Positions 42,848 through 52,280 of a stretch of 64,000 bases of DNA are shown here, in pieces. The first letter of the stretch is position 1. Each line of letters begins with the position of its first letter. The DNA is from Leptotrichia sp. oral taxon 218 (GTDB lineage Bacteria; Fusobacteriota; Fusobacteriia; Fusobacteriales; Leptotrichiaceae), in NCBI RefSeq assembly GCF_018128225.1, contig NZ_CP072377.1, forward strand, positions 1,984,001 through 2,048,000. Reading direction: 5' to 3'. The notes beneath the pieces were generated by a model. That model made no database searches. It had not been told where the DNA came from and saw only the letters and a list, made by a program, of their open reading frames with translations. A program made the translations under genes and the position numbers.

Positions 42848-42963
42848 AATAGACCTGTTCGATAACTATACAAACTTAGAATTTAATAAAATAAACATCT
42901 TGAAGCAAGGGGTCTTGACCCCTTGTATAGATAAAAAAACTTAGGTTATCGAACATATCTAAT
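42848..42963. mobile_element. MITE-like element of about 115 bp with inverted ends
   Basis: TGTTCGATAAC (42856-42866) and GTTATCGAACA (42945-42955) are perfect 11-bp inverted ends; the similarity continues outward to TTAATAGA and TCTAATAA. The centre holds a perfect hairpin CAAGGGGTC-TT-GACCCCTTG (42906-42925), and CTATACAA/TTGTATAG pair around it. There is no ORF. The outward TTAATAGA and TCTAATAA suggest a TA-type target site. Confidence 0.65.
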
Positions 42964-42999
42964 AAAAAATAGAATACTTAGTAAGTTAAATTGATAAAG

Positions 43000-43113
43000 T
43001 TAGTTAGTTAGTTAGTAAAGAGAGCAAAAAAATATAAGTAAAGAAGAGAAAGAAAAGAAAAAAGGAAAAAACTAGAAAAAAAAAGAAAGAAAGAAAGGAA
43101 AAAATTAAAAATT
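43000..43113 (+). repeat. TTAG tetranucleotide repeat and polypurine leader
   Basis: Four tandem TTAG units at about 43001-43016 are followed by about 95 bases that are almost entirely A and G on the plus strand (GAAAG and AAAG runs), ending at the start codon of the 43114 gene. The remainder of the gap 42774-42999 is the MITE and A+T-rich filler. Confidence 0.6.
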
Positions 43114-43629
43114 ATGAAATTAGCTGAAGATTTTAGTAAATTTATACAGACTTCACTTTTGACGGCGCCACTTTTAAATAAAGCGCTGGGAGTCTTTTTC
43201 ATCTCAATGCTGCCAATTATTGAACTTCGTGGAGCAATACCTGTGGGAGCGGCTTTAGGACTTCCATGGTATCTAAATATGGCTGTCAGTGTCATTGGAA
43301 ACCTACTTCCAGTTCCATTCATTTTGTGGTTTTCAGTCAAAGTTTTTGACTTTTTGAAAAAACACAATATTTGCACTGGGGTTATAAAAAAAATAGAAGA
43401 TAGAGCAATGAGAAGAAGTGAAAGTCTTGCAACAGGAGAATTTATTGGACTTATGCTATTTGTTGCGATTCCATTTCCTGGAACAGGAGCCTGGACAGGT
43501 GCATTAATTGCGGCACTTCTTCAATTTGATAGAAAAAAATCATTTTGGTACATAACTTTAGGTGTATTAATTGCGGCAATTATTATGATTTTAGTTTCAT
43601 ACGGAGCTTTGACGATTTTTAAACATTAA
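43114..43629 (+). CDS. COG2426-type small membrane protein (small multidrug export family)
   Basis: A 171-residue membrane protein of the family annotated as putative small multidrug export protein (PF06695). Family features are SMLPIIELRGAIPVGAALGLPWYLNMAVSVIGNLLPVPFILWF, with the conserved E-L-R-G-A-I-P, and VAIPFPGTGAWTGALIAALL with P-x-P-G-T-G-A-x-T-G-A, both lying in re-entrant helices. These resemble the halves of DedA-like proteins, so a lipid or small-molecule transport role is as plausible as drug export. The ribosome-binding site (GAAAGG) lies within a polypurine tract. Confidence 0.88.
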   Translation: MKLAEDFSKFIQTSLLTAPLLNKALGVFFISMLPIIELRGAIPVGAALGLPWYLNMAVSVIGNLLPVPFILWFSVKVFDFLKKHNICTGVIKKIEDRAMRRSESLATGEFIGLMLFVAIPFPGTGAWTGALIAALLQFDRKKSFWYITLGVLIAAIIMILVSYGALTIFKH

Positions 43630-43682
43630 ATTCTAAATTTAAAGTTTAATAAAAAAATAAATAAATAAAATAATAATAAAAT

Positions 43683-43706
43683 AAAAACTCCAATTTAGGA
43701 GTTTTT
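43683..43706. terminator. Bidirectional terminator between convergent genes
   Basis: AAAAACTCC (43683-43691) pairs with GGAGTTTTT (43698-43706); T runs follow on either strand. Confidence 0.85.
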
Positions 43707-43709
43707 TTG

Positions 43710-44345
43710 TTACAAAAATTTTATCTCAGAATTTTTTCCACCTTTTTTCCCGTGCAAAATTACCAAATCCCGATTTTTATATTTGTTAATTTCTATTTCC
43801 AAAATGTTCATTTTGTTTGCATAAACATATGAAAAAACTTCATTAAGCCTATCATTTGGAACTATGACAAAAAATTCGCCATAATTTTTCAGCAGCCTTT
43901 TTATTTCAAAAAAAAGTTCTTCCAAAGTCAAAAAAATTTCAAATTTACTGATTTTTTCTGATTCTTTTTTTGGAAGTTTTCCGCTATTAATTTTTTTATA
44001 CGGCGGATTTGAAAAAATTACATCAAATTGTCCCGTTATCTCTTTTATATTTTTATTTATTGGAATTATTTTATTTTCTAAAAAATTATTTTTTATATTT
44101 TTTTCCAAAATTTCAAATATTTCTTTTTGAATTTCAACGGCAAAAATTTTTGAAACTTTTGAAATTTCTGAAATTAAAATTGAAATTATTCCTTGTCCTG
44201 CGCCAATTTCCAAAAAGTCACCAGATTTTTTGTTATATTTTTTTATAAATTTTGAAAGCAAAATTGCATCTTCTGTTATTTTTAAACCTTCGTCCAAAAT
44301 CGTTATTTTTTTATTTACGCTCTCCAAATTTTCTACATATTTCAC
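43710..44345 (-). CDS. TrmN6-like N6-adenine methyltransferase
   Basis: A 211-residue class I SAM methyltransferase. The SAM loop is LEIGAGQGIISILIS, the acidic ribose contact is FAVEIQKEI, and the catalytic NPPY motif is FDVIFSNPPYKKINSGK, as in enzymes that methylate adenine in tRNA (TrmN6/YfiC, A37 of tRNA-Val). The start is GTG at 44345, overlapping the TGA of mfd by four bases, so translation is coupled to mfd. The C-terminal ~40 residues (KMNILEIEINKYKNRDLVILHGKKGG) match the family end. The exact RNA target is inferred. Confidence 0.85.
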   Translation of the reverse strand: MKYVENLESVNKKITILDEGLKITEDAILLSKFIKKYNKKSGDFLEIGAGQGIISILISEISKVSKIFAVEIQKEIFEILEKNIKNNFLENKIIPINKNIKEITGQFDVIFSNPPYKKINSGKLPKKESEKISKFEIFLTLEELFFEIKRLLKNYGEFFVIVPNDRLNEVFSYVYANKMNILEIEINKYKNRDLVILHGKKGGKNSEIKFL

Positions 44346-47300
44346 AACTTTTCTCCCCTTTTGACAACTTCCAAAAATTCTTTTTTCAAAACTTCAATTA
44401 CAACAAAATTTTCTTCGTTTAGATTTTTTTTATTTTCCCCCAAAATCTGCAAACTTTCCACTTTTTTTATTTTTATTTTTTTAGATAAATTTTTTATTTC
44501 TTTTTCACAATTTTCCACAAAATATAATTTATAGCCATTTTTTATTTCAAAAATTCTCTTTATTTTATTTTTTTGAGCAAATAATTTAAATTTTATACTC
44601 AAAATAAATTTTTTTAGACTTTCTGGAATTTTTCCAAATCTATCTTTTATTTCGAAAACTAAATCTTTTAACTCTTCATTTGACGAAAGCGTGGCAAAAC
44701 GACGATAAATATTCAATTTTTCTTCATTCTGAATATAATTTTCCGGAATAAATCCTTGGTCAAGCAAAATAATTTCCACATTTTCAATTTTTTCGCTAAA
44801 TTCTCCTTTTTGACGCTGAATTTCTTCATTCAACATTTTTATATACAAATCATATCCAAAAGTTTCTATCGTCCCGTGCTGCTTATCTCCCAAAATTTCT
44901 CCAGCGCCACGAATTTTTAAATCTTCGACAGAAATTTGAAAACCGCCAGATTTTATTCCTTCCACTTTTAAAAGACTCTCTTCTTTCTGTTTTCCCAATT
45001 TTGTAGCATTTCTCGTCTTTAGTAAATAGCAATAGCCTTGTCTGTCACTTCGACCAACACGACCTTTTAACTGATAAATTTGAGCTAGACCAAGTCCAGT
45101 AAAATTTTCTATTAAAATTGTATTTGCGTTTGGAATATCAATTCCATTTTCAATAATTGTAGAAGCAACTAAAATATCAAAATCTCCATTTTCAAAGCGA
45201 ATAAGTTTATCTTTAATTTCCTGTGGCGGCAGTTGTCCGTGAATAAATTCCATTTTCACAAAATCCGGAACAATTTCTTTTAATTCTTGCACTTTATTTT
45301 TCATATTTTTCACATCGTTATAGATATAAAAAACTTGACCATCTCGAGATAACTCTTTTAAAATTGCCATTTTTACCTCATTTTCATCCCAATCCAAAAT
45401 TTCCGTTATTATTGGAAGTCTATTAACTGGCGGCGTGTCAATGATTGAAATATCCCGTATTCCCAGTAGAGATAAATTTAGTGTTCTTGGAATTGGAGTC
45501 GCAGTCAATGTCAAAACATCCAGTTTATCTTTTTTTCTTTCAATTTTTCTTTTGCCTTAACTCCAAACTTCTGCTCTTCATCAATAATTAAAAGACCCAA
45601 ATTATTAAAAACTACATCATCACTTAAAAGCCTGTGAGTTCCAATGACCAAATCCACGGCTCCATTTTTCAAATTTTTTAAAATTTCTCCTGATTTACTT
45701 TTTGTAAGTCTTGATAAATTTTCTACGACAATCGGATAATTTTCAAATCGCTTTTTAAATCTTTCAAAGTGCTGCTGAGCCAAAATTGTAGTAGGAGCTA
45801 CCAAAATTACTTGCTTTCCATTGTCAATTGCTTTAAATGCCGAACGCATCGCAACTTCAGTTTTTCCATAACCGACATCGCCACAGACAAGTCTATCCAT
45901 AATTTTTGGACTTTCCATATCGCTTTTAACATCGTCAATCGCCTTTTTTTGGTCAGGTGTCACTTCGAATGGAAAACTTTCTTCAAATTCCTCTTGCCAA
46001 ACCGTATCTTTTTGATAAATAAATCCAGTTTGCCTTTTTCTTCTAGCTTGAATTTTTATAAGTTCAGCTGCAAATTTTTGAATATCCTCTTCCAATTTTT
46101 TTCGTTTTCTTTTAAATCCAGAAGTTCCCAGACGAAATAATTTTGGCTCTAAATCGCTAGAAATATATTTTTCAAGCCTGTCCAATTTTTCAACTGGAAT
46201 GTATAAAATATCTTCATCAGCATATTTTACTTTTAAATAATCTTTCTCGTCTATGGTCTGAATTCCTTTATAAATTCCAACTCCATACTGAATGTGAATT
46301 ACATAGTCGTCTACTAGAATTTGATTCAACTTTTTATATTTTATAGATTTTTTTACTTTTTTAGAATTTTCATAAATATAGCCATCAAGTTCTCTATCCG
46401 TCAAAACAAAAATTTTATTTTTTTCACTCAAAAATCCTTCAAATAATTCAAAATTTGAAACAAAGAAATTATTTTGATTTTTTTTCAAAATTTGATTATA
46501 ATCAGAAAGTTTTTTTTCATAATTTTTTGTTTGAATAAAAATTTTATTTTTATTTGCCAATTTTTCCAGCTTCTCTTTATTTTTAAAAGTTTCTAATTGT
46601 TCTTTGCTAAAATTTTTAGCTAAAACAAAAAAACTTTTTTTCTTCAAATTTTCGTATCTTTTTCGGTATAAATTTTCTTTATCGCGATTCAACAAAATAT
46701 ATTCTTCCAATTTGTAGTCAACCAATTCTTCATTTTCAGTAACAATCAAAACATCGTCATTATTTATTTCCGAAATCATTTCGACTAGCTCAAATTTATT
46801 TCCACTCAAAATATTTCCAAAAATTTTAATTTCTTCAATTTTTTCAATCGAAATCTGGCTGTCAACTTCAAAAAATCTAATACTTTCAAGTTCATCACCA
46901 AAAAATTCAAATCTCACTGGATTTTCCAAATCTGGCGGAAAAATATCGACAATGTCCCCTCTTTGACTAAACTGTCCCTTTTTTTCAACTAAATAAGAAC
47001 TTTCATATCCATTTTTTAAAAAAAGTTTTTTATTTCCGAAAATTTATATTCACTTCCAATTTTAAATTTAAAAAAATTTACTTTTTCAAAAAAAATATCA
47101 AGCGCAATTTGTAAATTCATAAATAAAATAAATTTATTTTGATTTTTCAAAATATCAAGCATTTTTACATTAATTCCAACAATGTCTTCTTTAGTTTGTG
47201 AAATATTTTCAAAAATGTCGATATATTTTTTATTTTTCTCAAAATTTTTAGAAAAAATATTTTTATTAAAAAAATAATTATCTAGCATCGAATAATAATT

Positions 47301-47456
47301 TTCTAAATTTTTATTGGACGCCGAAATATAAATTATTTTTTTGAAATCCGAACGCTCCAAAATCCATGGAATTTCTCCTCGATAAACTTCCTTTTTTTTG
47401 TTTATTTTATTAAAAAAATTTTTATCTATTTGTGCAAGAAAATTTAATTTTTCCAT
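44342..47456 (-). pseudogene. mfd: Transcription-repair coupling factor Mfd, broken by two frameshifts
   Basis: Three consecutive fragments together give one Mfd of about 1,038 residues. The first (47456-47016) holds the degenerate UvrB-like N-terminus. The second (to 45511) holds the RNA-polymerase-interacting domain (VDDYVIHIQYGVGIYKG) and the first helicase lobe (CGDVGYGKTE, IIDEEQKFG). The third (45514-44342) holds TLTATPIPRTL, the second lobe and the C-terminal regulatory domain (IPENYIQNEEKLNIYRRF). Each break needs one extra base in a run of seven: A at 47018-47024 and T at 45530-45536 (plus strand). With those bases restored the frame is continuous and conserved. The gene would couple stalled RNA polymerase to UvrA. 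Either it is a decayed gene or both breaks are homopolymer sequencing errors. Confidence 0.9.
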
Positions 47457-47477
47457 TTTTCACCTTCTCTTCTAAAA

Positions 47478-47512
47478 AATAAAAAAAACACTTCGACTTT
47501 TCAGCCAAAGTG
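47478..47512 (-). terminator. Terminator of the RnfD-like gene
   Basis: CACTT (47508-47512 side) pairs with AAGTG (47489-47493 side) with GCT/AGT pairing within; on the minus strand TTTTTTTTATTTTTT follows. Confidence 0.8.
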
Positions 47513-47535
47513 AATAGGATTTTTTCTTCCTATTT

Positions 47536-48600
47536 TTAATCTTCGTTATTTTGATTATAAAGTTTCCAAACTCCAAATACTAAATAAATGTAAACTAAAT
47601 ACGAAATAAGTCCATTGTTATGCAAATATGCAAATACAAAGACCAAAACTATAATAATTATCGCAAATCCAAGTCCTTGAATAATTTCTGCAAACGAAAC
47701 AGTTTCATTTCCAAAGACATTTGGTTTATAAATTAAATTTATTCCTCTTGTGAAAATATTTAAAATTAAAATTGAATAAATAATTGCTTCTGACTGAACT
47801 CCCAAAAACCAAAATACAACTGTCGAAATTCCAACCATAACTCCAAAAAATATTTTTCCAAAAGAATGCTCTGGACTTGTAAATTTATCCGTCATTACAA
47901 AAATTCCAAAAAATAAAAATTCTCCTAGCGAAGTTGCAACCAAAATTCCATTATTTGCCGCCACATTTAATCCAATAAAAAGTGTTAGAAAAAATGCCAC
48001 TGGAATATGCCAAGTTATTCTTTGACGCAAAATCAAATAAATTGCACCAATAACAATTGCCAAAACAGAAAACGAGCCAATCATTCCTCTGCTTGTTATA
48101 AGTAACGACATTAATTTGGAAGAACTGTCAATTGGTATCGTAAGCGCACTGTCAAATCCCCAAACTGGCGATTCTGGAATTAAAAATTTTGAAAAAAATG
48201 TCACAACAAATAATTTTCCTAATACAACTGGATTAAATATTTTTTTGTCAATATCTCCAAAAACATTTTTTCCAAAAACAACAGCCATCGCTCCCGCAAA
48301 AAGCGCCACATAAAATGGCACAAACGGCGGCAAAACCAATCCAGTCAAAACTCCTATAGCCGTAGAAGCAAATGTATCCTTTCTATCTGAAATATTCTGT
48401 TTTCTATATAATTTTAAATAAATCAATTCCACAACTTCCGCTCCAATAGTAGAAGTTATTATAGTTATCAGCGGTTGCAAAGTATAAATAAAAGATGCTA
48501 TAAATATTGGAACTAGCGCAATAAAAATGTCTATATTTGTCTTAAAAACATTTTCATTAATTTCTCTTTTCTTTCTTTTAAACATAATAAATTTTTTCAC
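47536..48600 (-). CDS. RnfD/NqrB family membrane protein
   Basis: A 354-residue protein with about nine to ten hydrophobic helices, similar to RnfD, the FMN-bearing subunit of Rnf ion pumps (also NqrB). Support: ALVPIFIASFIYTLQPLITI, DTFASTAIGVLTGLVLPPFVPFYVALFAGAMAVVFGKNVFGDIDKKIFNPVVLG, and later ATSLGEFLFFGIFVMTDKFTSPEH. The FMN-attachment motif SGAT is not present in standard form; SALTIPI near residue 155 is the closest candidate. No other rnf gene is adjacent: downstream is mfd and upstream a low-complexity exported protein. The annotated start is GTG 48600; ATG five codons later is an alternative. The redox partner is unknown. Confidence 0.8.
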   Translation of the reverse strand: MKKFIMFKRKKREINENVFKTNIDIFIALVPIFIASFIYTLQPLITIITSTIGAEVVELIYLKLYRKQNISDRKDTFASTAIGVLTGLVLPPFVPFYVALFAGAMAVVFGKNVFGDIDKKIFNPVVLGKLFVVTFFSKFLIPESPVWGFDSALTIPIDSSSKLMSLLITSRGMIGSFSVLAIVIGAIYLILRQRITWHIPVAFFLTLFIGLNVAANNGILVATSLGEFLFFGIFVMTDKFTSPEHSFGKIFFGVMVGISTVVFWFLGVQSEAIIYSILILNIFTRGINLIYKPNVFGNETVSFAEIIQGLGFAIIIIVLVFVFAYLHNNGLISYLVYIYLVFGVWKLYNQNNED

Positions 48601-48634
48601 TACCTTTCTAGTAATTTTTTAACTATTTTTTTAA

Positions 48635-49249
48635 TTATTCTTGTGATGATGAACTTTGACTGCTTCCGCCACTTTCACTCCCACCGGCAGAAGAACCTGA
48701 CCCAGATGAATTTTTTCCACTTCCTTCACCACTGCCAGAACCAGATGTTTTTTTACTACTGGAACCATTTGATGAATGTTTTTTCGATTTTTTAGTTGTG
48801 TAACTTTCTTCTTCAGAAAAAGAGTTCTTTTTACCTTTTTTGTGATGTTTTTTATCTTTTCCATCAAGTGCAAATTTTTCATTGGCATTGACTGCTGACT
48901 GACCTTGAAGATTTTTCTCTTGTTCTGATTTTTGTTGTTGCTGTTGCTGTAACTGCTGTTGTTTAAGTTGTTCCTGCTGCTGTTGTTGCTGTTTAAGTTT
49001 TTCAGCAGCCTGTTTTGCAGCTATTTCTTGTGGAGTAGCAGGTTTTGGCGCAGTTTGCTGTACTTTTTCAGGTTTTGGCTGAACTGCTTTTACCACTTTC
49101 TTTGTTTCTTTTTTCTTGCTCATAATTCCGGCAAATGGATTAACATTTATCTTTTGAGTCAAGTTTTTTGGCTTTTTTGCAGTTAAACTTCCGAATGCAA
49201 GTAATCCGACAGAAATTAAAAATACAAAAATTTCTTTTATTTGTTTCAT
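48635..49249 (-). CDS. Low-complexity exported or anchored protein (Gln-, Lys- and Ser-rich)
   Basis: A 204-residue protein that I do not recognise. An N-terminal hydrophobic stretch (FVFLISVGLLAFGSLTA, about 7-23) acts as signal or anchor. A Lys/Pro/Ala region follows, then a poly-Gln segment (about residues 88-108 in blocks of Q with K, L and E), a Lys/His patch (DKKHHKKGKK) and a Ser/Gly tail. The composition suggests a disordered periplasmic or surface linker rather than an enzyme. AGGAGAG precedes the ATG. The RnfD-like gene starts 35 bases after its stop, so they are co-transcribed. Confidence 0.7.
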   Translation of the reverse strand: MKQIKEIFVFLISVGLLAFGSLTAKKPKNLTQKINVNPFAGIMSKKKETKKVVKAVQPKPEKVQQTAPKPATPQEIAAKQAAEKLKQQQQQQEQLKQQQLQQQQQQKSEQEKNLQGQSAVNANEKFALDGKDKKHHKKGKKNSFSEEESYTTKKSKKHSSNGSSSKKTSGSGSGEGSGKNSSGSGSSAGGSESGGSSQSSSSQE

Positions 49250-49387
49250 CTTTCTCTCTCCTAAATTTTTATTATATTTTAATCACTTGTAAAAACTCAA
49301 ATTTCTTTTGCTTTTACAATTATTTACTCAAATTATATTTATTTTTTTTTATTTTTTTTATTATAGCACATTTTTCCTAATAATTCC

Positions 49388-51148
49388 TTATTTTTTTCTG
49401 GAAAAATCAAAGTTTTTGTTATAAAGTGATTTGTAAAGTCCATTTTTTTCTAAAAGTTCGGCATGAGTTCCCGTTTCTTTTATTTCCCCTTGTTGTAATA
49501 CCACTATTTTATCACTATTTTCAATAGTTGTAAGTCTGTGAGCGATGACAAATGTAGTTTTATTTTCCATTAATTTTTCCAGCGCATCTTGAACCAATTT
49601 TTCCGATTCGTTATCCAAAGCTGAAGTTGCTTCATCTAAAATAAGAATTTGTGGATTTTCAAGAATTGCACGAGCAATTGCTATTCTTTGCTTTTGTCCG
49701 CCTGACAGTTTTACTCCACGCTCACCAATTTCAGTATTATAACCATCTTCCAATTTTTTAATAAATTCATGTGCGTTAGCTTTTTTTGCCGCTTCTTTTA
49801 TTTCTTCAAAAGTGGCATCTCTTTTTCCGTATTTTATATTTTGCAAAATTGTTCCAGAAAATAAAAATGTCTCCTGTGGAACTATTCCGATATTTTTTCT
49901 CAAAGACTTCACATCATAATCTTTTATATTTACTCCATCAATTTTTATCGCTCCATTTGACACATCAAAAAATCTTGGAATTAAATTCACAAGAGTTGAT
50001 TTTCCACCTCCAGAATTTCCTACAAAAGCCATCGTTTCGCCTTTTTTCACAGTAAAATTTATATTTTTTAAAATCTTTTCATCACTATCTTTATATTTAA
50101 AATCAACATTTTCAAAAGTTATATTATCTGAAAAATATTGAAATAAAATTTTATTTTCATTGTCAATAATCTTAGGTTCTTCCTCCAAAATTTCAAAAAC
50201 TCTCCCAACTGATGGAATATCCACGCTAATTTCGTTAAATCTAGTAATTGAACGACGAATTGGAGTATACATCGAACTTATAGCTCCCATTATAGTGATA
50301 AAGGCTCCTGGCGTAAAATCATGTCCTCGTAAAACACGATAACCTCCTGCAAGTAACAGTCCCGCTATCATAATATAATTTAATGCTTCTGAAACGGCAC
50401 TTGAACGAGCGTTATATTTCGCAGTCTGAATGGCAATTCTTTTTAATTTCGTATTTTTTATTCTAAAATCTCTAATTTCTTCCTTTTCCATTGCAAATGC
50501 TTTTATAACACGAATTCCAGAAAGTGATTCCTGTAATTTTGAATTTATCAGTCCCATCGCTTCCTGCCTTTTTTTCCCAGAACGCTTCAATTTTTTTGAA
50601 TATTTTTTTACAATTGTAATCAAAACTGGTGCAACAATCAAAATTCCCAAAGTCAATTTCCAGTCAATACTAAGTGCAAGTCCAAAACAAATGACAACTT
50701 TAAAAACTTCAGGAACCATGTTAAAAGTCTCTTTTATTACACTATTTATATTATTCGGATCCGTTATGACCTTTGTCATAAGTTCCCCAATTTTAGCGCT
50801 AGAAAAATATTCCATATCGAGCGTCTGTATTTTTATGTAAATATCATCAACGATATTTTTGTATATCGAAGCGGAAATTAATGCTGAAAACACAGTATTC
50901 CAATAGACTAATACAGCTCCAACTACAGCAAGTAAAATCATAGAACCTGCCGCATAAAGAATATCTTTTTCGTTGCTCTCTATAATTCCTTTATCAAAAA
51001 GTCTTTTTATAAGAGCAAGTGGCGCTGAAGACACTGCTGATGAAATCATTGCCAGCAAAATATTTAAAAATATAGGAATTGAATAACGCTTCATATATTT
51101 CCTTAACTTTTTTATTGAATTATAATTTTCTGATTCAATAACTTTCAT
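49388..51148 (-). CDS. msbA: MsbA-like ABC exporter
   Basis: A 586-residue half-transporter: six membrane helices in residues about 20-310 (ABC type IV exporter), then the ATPase domain with Walker A GNSGGGKST, Q-loop PQETFLF, signature LSGGQKQR and Walker B ILILDEATSALD, followed by the switch histidine VIAHRL. Length and layout match MsbA and related lipid or multidrug exporters. Position at the head of a glycan cluster with heptosyltransferases and an O-antigen ligase favours lipid A-core export, but a drug exporter cannot be excluded. AGGAAA precedes the ATG. Confidence 0.88.
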   Translation of the reverse strand: MKVIESENYNSIKKLRKYMKRYSIPIFLNILLAMISSAVSSAPLALIKRLFDKGIIESNEKDILYAAGSMILLAVVGAVLVYWNTVFSALISASIYKNIVDDIYIKIQTLDMEYFSSAKIGELMTKVITDPNNINSVIKETFNMVPEVFKVVICFGLALSIDWKLTLGILIVAPVLITIVKKYSKKLKRSGKKRQEAMGLINSKLQESLSGIRVIKAFAMEKEEIRDFRIKNTKLKRIAIQTAKYNARSSAVSEALNYIMIAGLLLAGGYRVLRGHDFTPGAFITIMGAISSMYTPIRRSITRFNEISVDIPSVGRVFEILEEEPKIIDNENKILFQYFSDNITFENVDFKYKDSDEKILKNINFTVKKGETMAFVGNSGGGKSTLVNLIPRFFDVSNGAIKIDGVNIKDYDVKSLRKNIGIVPQETFLFSGTILQNIKYGKRDATFEEIKEAAKKANAHEFIKKLEDGYNTEIGERGVKLSGGQKQRIAIARAILENPQILILDEATSALDNESEKLVQDALEKLMENKTTFVIAHRLTTIENSDKIVVLQQGEIKETGTHAELLEKNGLYKSLYNKNFDFSRKK

Positions 51149-51187
51149 TTTTATTTTCCTTTCTTTTAAATCTAAAAATTTAAAATT

Positions 51188-52279
51188 TTAAAATTTAAAT
51201 AATTTTTTTATTTTTTTATATAATGGAGTTTCTCCATTATTTATCTCTTTTTTAAATTCAGACAAATTTTCAAAATCATCTCCACTTGTTCGATAAATCC
51301 AATCTTTGTTCAAATTCAACGAATTTGCTCCTTTTCTGGTCGTAACAAACACTTCCACGCCAAGTTTTTTCAAGTCTTCTCTTTTTCCTTTATAACGATG
51401 TCCCCAAGGATACGCCAAAACAAAAGGAGTTTTGTGAAGATTTTTTTCAATAATTTTTTTATTTTCCAAAATTTCAAAATTTATTATTTCTAAAAATTTT
51501 TTTTCGTCAATTTTATAAAAAAATTCATTCTGTTTTTCAACAAACAATTTATTTAAAAATTCTATTTTTTCTTTGTGAGATTTTTTTCGAAATTCATCAG
51601 AATTTTCAATTTTTCTATATTTTGCAACAAAATCACTTTTTGGACGAAACCCTGCAACCGACACTTGACTAACTAACTTAAAAACAGGAAGTCCATCCAA
51701 TTTACCACTGTCATTTTTCACATTAAAATGTCCGTCTTTTCCGTCATAAAATAAATTGTAGCTCTCTCTTTTAAAATACGGCGAAGTATCTTTTTCATAA
51801 AAATCCACAACTTTAATTCGCTTTATCGTCAAGTCATGTGAATGTGTGTGCATTTGAAAATCAACTAAACCACTTTCATACATTTCCTTTATATTTTCCC
51901 AGCTCAAATAATCCGCATTATTTCCAACATATCTAGTATTCAAAAAAATAGTCGCCTTTATATTATATTTTTTCAAAATTGGATAAGCTAGTGTATAATT
52001 ATTTTTGTATCCGTCGTCAAATGTGACAAGTATTGAATTTTCAGGTAATTTGTAATTCACCTTTTTTAACTCTTCCATTTTAAAAGAAGTCTTATCTTTA
52101 ATAAGTTTCATCTGCTCTTCAAACTCATCTACAAATATCCCTTCTTTTCCAGGTTTATCATCAATGCCATGATACATAAGGCAAATTGCAAATTTTTTTC
52201 TAGTTTTGTTGTAAATAATAAATATTAGAAACAGTAAAATAACTATTGCTACTAAAATTACAGCCATTACTTTTTTCAC
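51188..52279 (-). CDS. Membrane-anchored polysaccharide deacetylase family protein
   Basis: A 363-residue protein with an N-terminal membrane anchor (AVILVAIVILLFLIFII) and a NodB-type CE4 deacetylase domain. The catalytic base motif TFDDGYKNN and the zinc-binding HTHSHD (H-x3-H type) are both present, and VLAYPWGHRYKG is motif 3. An insertion of about 100 residues between motifs 2 and 3 is unusual. Catalysis is extracytoplasmic, removing acetyl from GlcNAc-like sugars. The annotated start is GTG 52279; an ATG four codons later lies after GAGGTG and is an alternative. It starts one base after the stop of the GT2 gene, so they are coupled. Confidence 0.88.
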   Translation of the reverse strand: MKKVMAVILVAIVILLFLIFIIYNKTRKKFAICLMYHGIDDKPGKEGIFVDEFEEQMKLIKDKTSFKMEELKKVNYKLPENSILVTFDDGYKNNYTLAYPILKKYNIKATIFLNTRYVGNNADYLSWENIKEMYESGLVDFQMHTHSHDLTIKRIKVVDFYEKDTSPYFKRESYNLFYDGKDGHFNVKNDSGKLDGLPVFKLVSQVSVAGFRPKSDFVAKYRKIENSDEFRKKSHKEKIEFLNKLFVEKQNEFFYKIDEKKFLEIINFEILENKKIIEKNLHKTPFVLAYPWGHRYKGKREDLKKLGVEVFVTTRKGANSLNLNKDWIYRTSGDDFENLSEFKKEINNGETPLYKKIKKLFKF

Positions 52280-52280
52280 C

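Noticed and set aside
48959-49186. Plus-strand Phe/Leu-rich open frame opposite the Gln-rich protein
   Set aside because: It is the complement of the CAG/CAA-rich stretch encoding poly-Gln and has no start signals.
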